This document shows, in pieces, positions 58,526 to 64,000 of a stretch of 64,000 nucleotides of DNA. The DNA is from Brevibacterium album DSM 18261 (GTDB lineage Bacteria > Actinomycetota > Actinomycetes > Actinomycetales > Brevibacteriaceae). Location: assembly GCF_000426445.1 (NCBI RefSeq), contig NZ_AUFJ01000010.1, positions 496,001-560,000 on the forward strand, in the 5' to 3' direction. A model generated the notes under the pieces. The model saw nothing but the letters and a program-made list of their open reading frames with translations. It had not been told where the DNA came from and made no database searches. Numbering within the stretch: the stretch's first letter is position 1; every line of letters starts with the position of its first letter. The position numbers and the translations under genes were made by a program.

Positions 58526-60253
58526 TCAGAACGCGATGCCGAACACCGCGGCCGCGAGCGTCATGGTCGCGAGCGTGATGACCACGATCCCGATGAGGTT
58601 GAGCCACACTCCCCCGCGCACCATCTGCGCGATCGTCACATAGCCGGTGCCGAAGGCCACCGCATTGGGCGGCGTGGCGACCGGGAGCATGAACGCACAG
58701 GTGGCTGCGAGCGCAACCGGGATCGTGAGCAGAAGGACGTCCGCGCCGATCCCCATCGCGACACCGCCCACCACGGGGATGAACGTGGCCGCGGTGGCGG
58801 TGTTCGAGGTGATCTCCGTGAGGAACAGGATGCCCGCGGCGAGCACCGCCACGAGGACGATGACGGGGACGGCGGCCAGCCCTTCGGCGACCGTGCCGAT
58901 CCACTCGGACAGGCCCGAGGCCGTGAACTGCGCGGACAGCGCCAATCCACCGCCGAAGAGCAGCAGCACGCCCCAGGGCATCTGCACCGCGGTGTCCCAG
59001 TCCAGGAGCTTCACCCCGCGGTTGGCCCCGCCGGGCAGGATGAAGAGGATGAGGCCCACCGTCATCGCGATGCCGGCATCGGAGATGGGCGGCTCCTCGA
59101 ACACCGTGGGAATGACGATCCAGGACAGCGCGGCGAGGACGAAGACGCCCAGGACCAGCCATTCGCCGGTGGACATGGGCCCGAGCTTCGCCATCTCCTT
59201 CGAGATGAGCGCACGGCCGCCGGGGATCCGCTTGACCTCCGGCGGAAACAGGACCTTGGTCAGCAGGAACCAGGCGACGGCCATCATGACGATCGCCACC
59301 GGCACGCCCACGACCATCCACTGCCCGAAGCCGATGTGGATGTCGTGGTTGTCGCGCAGGTAGCCGACGAGGAAGGTGTTGGGCGGGGTGCCGATGATGG
59401 TGCCGAGGGAGCCGATCGAGGCGGAGTAGGCGATCGCGAGCATGAGCGCGGTCGCGAACTTCGTGTGCATGACCGGTGCGGCGTCTGCTCCTGTGCCGGC
59501 TGTCTCGCCTGCCTGCGCGGGAGCGGGTGCGGAGGCGCCGCCTCCGGCCTCGGCGCCCTCCCGGTCCAGAGCGCCGCTCGCGGCCAGCGTCTCGTTGACC
59601 AGCAGGAGCACGGAGAGGCCGATGGGAAGCATGAGCACCGCGGTGGCGGTGTTCGACACCCACATCGAGAGGAAGCCGGTCGCGATCATGAAGCCGGCGA
59701 TCATGAAGTTGGTGCGGTCGCCCATGACCTTGAGGGTCGCGAGCGCGATGCGCCGGTGCAGGTTCCACTTCTGCATCGCCAGTGCGATGAGGAACCCGCC
59801 CATGAACAGGAAGATGGTGTCGGAGCCGTAGCTGCCGCCCACCTCGGAGAGGTCGACCCCGTTGAAGACGGGGAAGACCACGAGCGGCACGAGGGCGGTG
59901 GCCGGGATCGGGATCGCCTCGGTCATCCACCACAGCGCCATGAGGACGGCGGTCGCGGCGGTGACCCGTGCCTCGTTCGCGACGTCGCCGGGCATGAGGA
60001 GGTAGACGATCGCGGCCAGCAGCAGGCCCGCGACGAAGCCTCCCCAGCGGATGCGGACGGTGCTGCGGGCGAGGGCGGGCTCGCGTTCGCCCGGCGAGGT
60101 GTGCTCGATCTCCGTCGAGCCTCCGCGGCTCTCCGGCCGGGCGCCGGAGCTCGCCGCCGTGCTCAGTGCCGGATCGCCGTCCGCAGATGCCGTGCCCGCA
60201 CCGGCGCCTGCGCCGCCCCGTGTCTTCCCTTGTTCAGAACTGCTCTGTTCCAT
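58526..60253 (-). CDS. DASS/SLC13 family anion (dicarboxylate) carrier
   Basis: A 575-residue membrane transporter of the divalent anion:Na+ symporter family. Two repeated substrate/Na+ sites are visible: MWVSNTATAVLMLPIG (SNT motif, first half) and LTEITSNTATAATFIPVVGG (second half), each followed by a TPPN motif (IIGTPPNTFLVG and VATPPNAVAFG). About eleven helices are present. A 40-residue Ala/Gly-rich loop (about 205-250) interrupts the first half, and the first 60 residues are polar and disordered. Likely substrates are succinate, fumarate, malate or citrate. ATG 60253 is chosen; the ribosome site is weak. Three 14-bp iterons lie 100 bases upstream. Confidence 0.92.
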   Translation of the reverse strand: MEQSSSEQGKTRGGAGAGAGTASADGDPALSTAASSGARPESRGGSTEIEHTSPGEREPALARSTVRIRWGGFVAGLLLAAIVYLLMPGDVANEARVTAATAVLMALWWMTEAIPIPATALVPLVVFPVFNGVDLSEVGGSYGSDTIFLFMGGFLIALAMQKWNLHRRIALATLKVMGDRTNFMIAGFMIATGFLSMWVSNTATAVLMLPIGLSVLLLVNETLAASGALDREGAEAGGGASAPAPAQAGETAGTGADAAPVMHTKFATALMLAIAYSASIGSLGTIIGTPPNTFLVGYLRDNHDIHIGFGQWMVVGVPVAIVMMAVAWFLLTKVLFPPEVKRIPGGRALISKEMAKLGPMSTGEWLVLGVFVLAALSWIVIPTVFEEPPISDAGIAMTVGLILFILPGGANRGVKLLDWDTAVQMPWGVLLLFGGGLALSAQFTASGLSEWIGTVAEGLAAVPVIVLVAVLAAGILFLTEITSNTATAATFIPVVGGVAMGIGADVLLLTIPVALAATCAFMLPVATPPNAVAFGTGYVTIAQMVRGGVWLNLIGIVVITLATMTLAAAVFGIAF

Positions 60254-60358
60254 CTGTCTTCGCCTGCGCCTTCGTCCGTGCCTGGGAGGGTCTGCTCTCT
60301 CGCACCCCGGCAGCGCGGGCTGTGCGCTTCCCGAGGTGAGCGGTCCCATGTTCGCACA

Positions 60359-60400
60359 GCACGACCTGTTCTGCACGACCTGCTGTGCACGACCGAGAAC
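60359..60400. promoter_or_regulatory. Three GCACGACC iterons upstream of the SLC13 gene
   Basis: GCACGACC begins at 60359, 60373 and 60387, exactly 14 bases apart, with flanking TGTTCT / TGCTGT. The array lies 106 bases upstream of the carrier start and could be an operator, though no regulator gene is adjacent. The rest of the 251-base spacer (60254-60504) shows nothing else clear. Confidence 0.45.
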
Positions 60401-60504
60401 GGCGGCAGGCCGTCCCGCGGTCCGGTGCGGGTGCCCCATGCCTCAGCGGAGTGCGCATCGGCGAAAGCGTCCGCGCGACGGACGCCGCTCCCGCGGACGG
60501 CGCC

Positions 60505-61284
60505 TCAGCGGGAGGCGGCGCGGGCGAGGAAGCCGGCCAGCACCTCGGCGACGATCTCCGGGTGCTCCACGATGGGGAGGTGCGCGGAATCGGGGATGAC
60601 CCTGAACTCGCTGCCGGGGACCTGCTCGGAGAGCGCGCGCATGCTCTCCGGGGTGTTGCCCTCGTCCTGTGAGCCGGCGAGGAAGAGCACTGGCACGGAG
60701 ATGTCCGCGACCTCCCCGGTGAGGTCGTACTCGCCCAGCGCCCGGCAGCAGTCGATGAACGCCTCGGGGTCCGTCTGCGCGAGCTGCTCGAGGACGATCG
60801 CGCCCGCGGCCTGGTCCTCGTCGAGGAAGCCCGCCGCGAACCAGCGGGCGGCGGTCTCGGGCACCGTGGGCCGCAGCGAGCCGAGCGCCCGGACGTTCTC
60901 GATGCGCTCGTTCCACCGCTCGGGCCCGCCGAAGCTCGCACCCGTGCACAGCGCGCCCACGCCCACGAGGCGCTCGGGTGCGCGCAGGGCGAGCGTCAGG
61001 GCCACCGCGCCGGAGATCGAGATGCCCGCGAAGCTGAACCGCTCCGCGCCGAGCTCATCGGCGATCTCGAGGATGCCCTCGGCGATCCGCTCGATCGTCA
61101 CGCCCTCGATGCGGGGACCCGCGCCGTGGCCGGGCAGATCGGCGAGGACCACGCGGTAGTCGTCGGCGAGGAAGTATCCGGCACCGGCCCACTGCGAGGC
61201 GTGGGTGCCCAGCGAGGGCCCGAGGATGAGGAGGGGTGCGGTGGGATCGGCATCGTTCACGACCGAGTATGCGAGTGCGGACAT
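60505..61284 (-). CDS. Alpha/beta hydrolase (3-oxoadipate enol-lactonase-like)
   Basis: A 259-residue alpha/beta hydrolase. The opening LLILGPSLGTHASQWAGAG gives the oxyanion HG-like loop, VVLADLPGHGAGP follows, and the nucleophile elbow is FAGISISGAVALTL, in which the first Ser sits in GxSxS rather than the usual GxSxG. The acid is in LFLAGSQDEGNTP and the His in DSAHLPIVEHPE. These match PcaD, the lactonase of the beta-ketoadipate pathway, in general plan, but no pca genes are nearby, so substrate is unsure. ATG 61284 has GGAAGGGG about 7 bases upstream; TAGTGT (61364-61369, minus strand) is a possible -10. Confidence 0.78.
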   Translation of the reverse strand: MSALAYSVVNDADPTAPLLILGPSLGTHASQWAGAGYFLADDYRVVLADLPGHGAGPRIEGVTIERIAEGILEIADELGAERFSFAGISISGAVALTLALRAPERLVGVGALCTGASFGGPERWNERIENVRALGSLRPTVPETAARWFAAGFLDEDQAAGAIVLEQLAQTDPEAFIDCCRALGEYDLTGEVADISVPVLFLAGSQDEGNTPESMRALSEQVPGSEFRVIPDSAHLPIVEHPEIVAEVLAGFLARAASR

Positions 61285-61493
61285 GGGTGTGCCCCTTCCG
61301 GGAGAGCGTGCGTGCGACGAGGTGTGAGGACGTGCACGGCTGCGAACGGCCGCGCCCGGAACCACACTATCGCGCGCGCTCCGCACCCGAGGGGTAGGCG
61401 AGGTGAACGCCGGATGGAGGCAGCGGGGCGGCGCGGCTGGGACGCGGGCGGCTGGGTTATGGGCGGGTGCCTCGGGCGATGGGGCGGGTGCGC

Positions 61494-64000
<2,507 letters not shown>

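Noticed and set aside
57788-61159. Long plus-strand open frame of 1123 codons
   Set aside because: Antisense to the flavoenzyme, SLC13 carrier and hydrolase, all well supported; highly charged and repetitive.

Overview
The window is high-GC actinobacterial chromosome, most likely from the order Micrococcales; I do not assign a genus. The evidence is the mycothiol gene mshB, the actinobacterial motor-nuclease pair adnA/adnB, UvrD2 with its tetracysteine and HRDC tail, the actinobacteria-specific small proteins DUF3107 and DUF3117, frequent GTG/TTG starts, and about a dozen genes whose start codon lies 6 to 8 bases after a TANNNT -10 box, which suggests leaderless transcription as in mycobacteria. 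Nearly all of it is core housekeeping genome. I see no phage, insertion sequence, CRISPR array, rRNA or tRNA gene.

Layout. 1-16.1 kb is a DNA repair and maintenance block: the end of a DUF2342 protein, a Nudix hydrolase, a YgjP-type metalloprotease, an orphan cyclodehydratase-like protein, uvrD2-nudC, a degenerate phosphotransferase, adnA-adnB, a TetR regulator and DUF3107. 16.5-22.1 kb holds a DEAD-box RNA helicase, a PHP phosphoesterase and two peptidases. 22.3-27.3 kb holds an MgtE-N/CBS protein, a DUF1003 protein, mrp, tatB, an alkyltransferase-like protein, an O-methyltransferase and DUF3117. 27.5-39.2 kb holds a GT-C type glycosyltransferase, a DivIVA-like protein, the overlapping run dapE-LOG-folP2, divergent dapD, a CPBP protease, a DUF418 protein, gltA, dapC and a 7Fe ferredoxin; dapC, dapD and dapE together serve lysine and cell-wall diaminopimelate synthesis. 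39.4-45.7 kb holds a broken padR with DUF1048, a GNAT acetyltransferase, and mshB (fused to a membrane domain) overlapping a large VanW-family protein. 45.8-54.3 kb holds typA and an oligopeptide-type ABC transporter operon (SBP-B-C-DF). 54.7-64 kb holds a PH-domain membrane protein, an MBL hydrolase, a guanidine-III riboswitch with two SMR exporters, an OYE-family flavoenzyme, an SLC13 carrier, an alpha/beta hydrolase, thymidine kinase, and the start of monomeric isocitrate dehydrogenase.

Gene neighbourhoods match M. tuberculosis in two stretches (about Rv3195-Rv3211, and Rv1232 down to Rv1165), from my memory of that map. Operons are compact, with 1-bp TGATG and 4-bp ATGA/GTGA stop-start overlaps that imply coupled translation.

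The most interesting signals are non-coding: a guanidine-III aptamer with covarying pseudoknot before the SMR pair; a perfect 10-bp hairpin hiding the ribosome binding site of the DEAD-box helicase; a candidate structured RNA under a near-consensus promoter, mixed with DnaA-box-like sites, at 2.1-2.4 kb; and long palindromes, each of a different sequence, in the longer spacers between convergent genes. Among proteins, the notable ones are an AdnA with broken ATPase motifs, a NudC that has lost its zinc cysteines, an MshB-membrane fusion and an enlarged DppB permease. All reading was by eye; no database search or folding was run.
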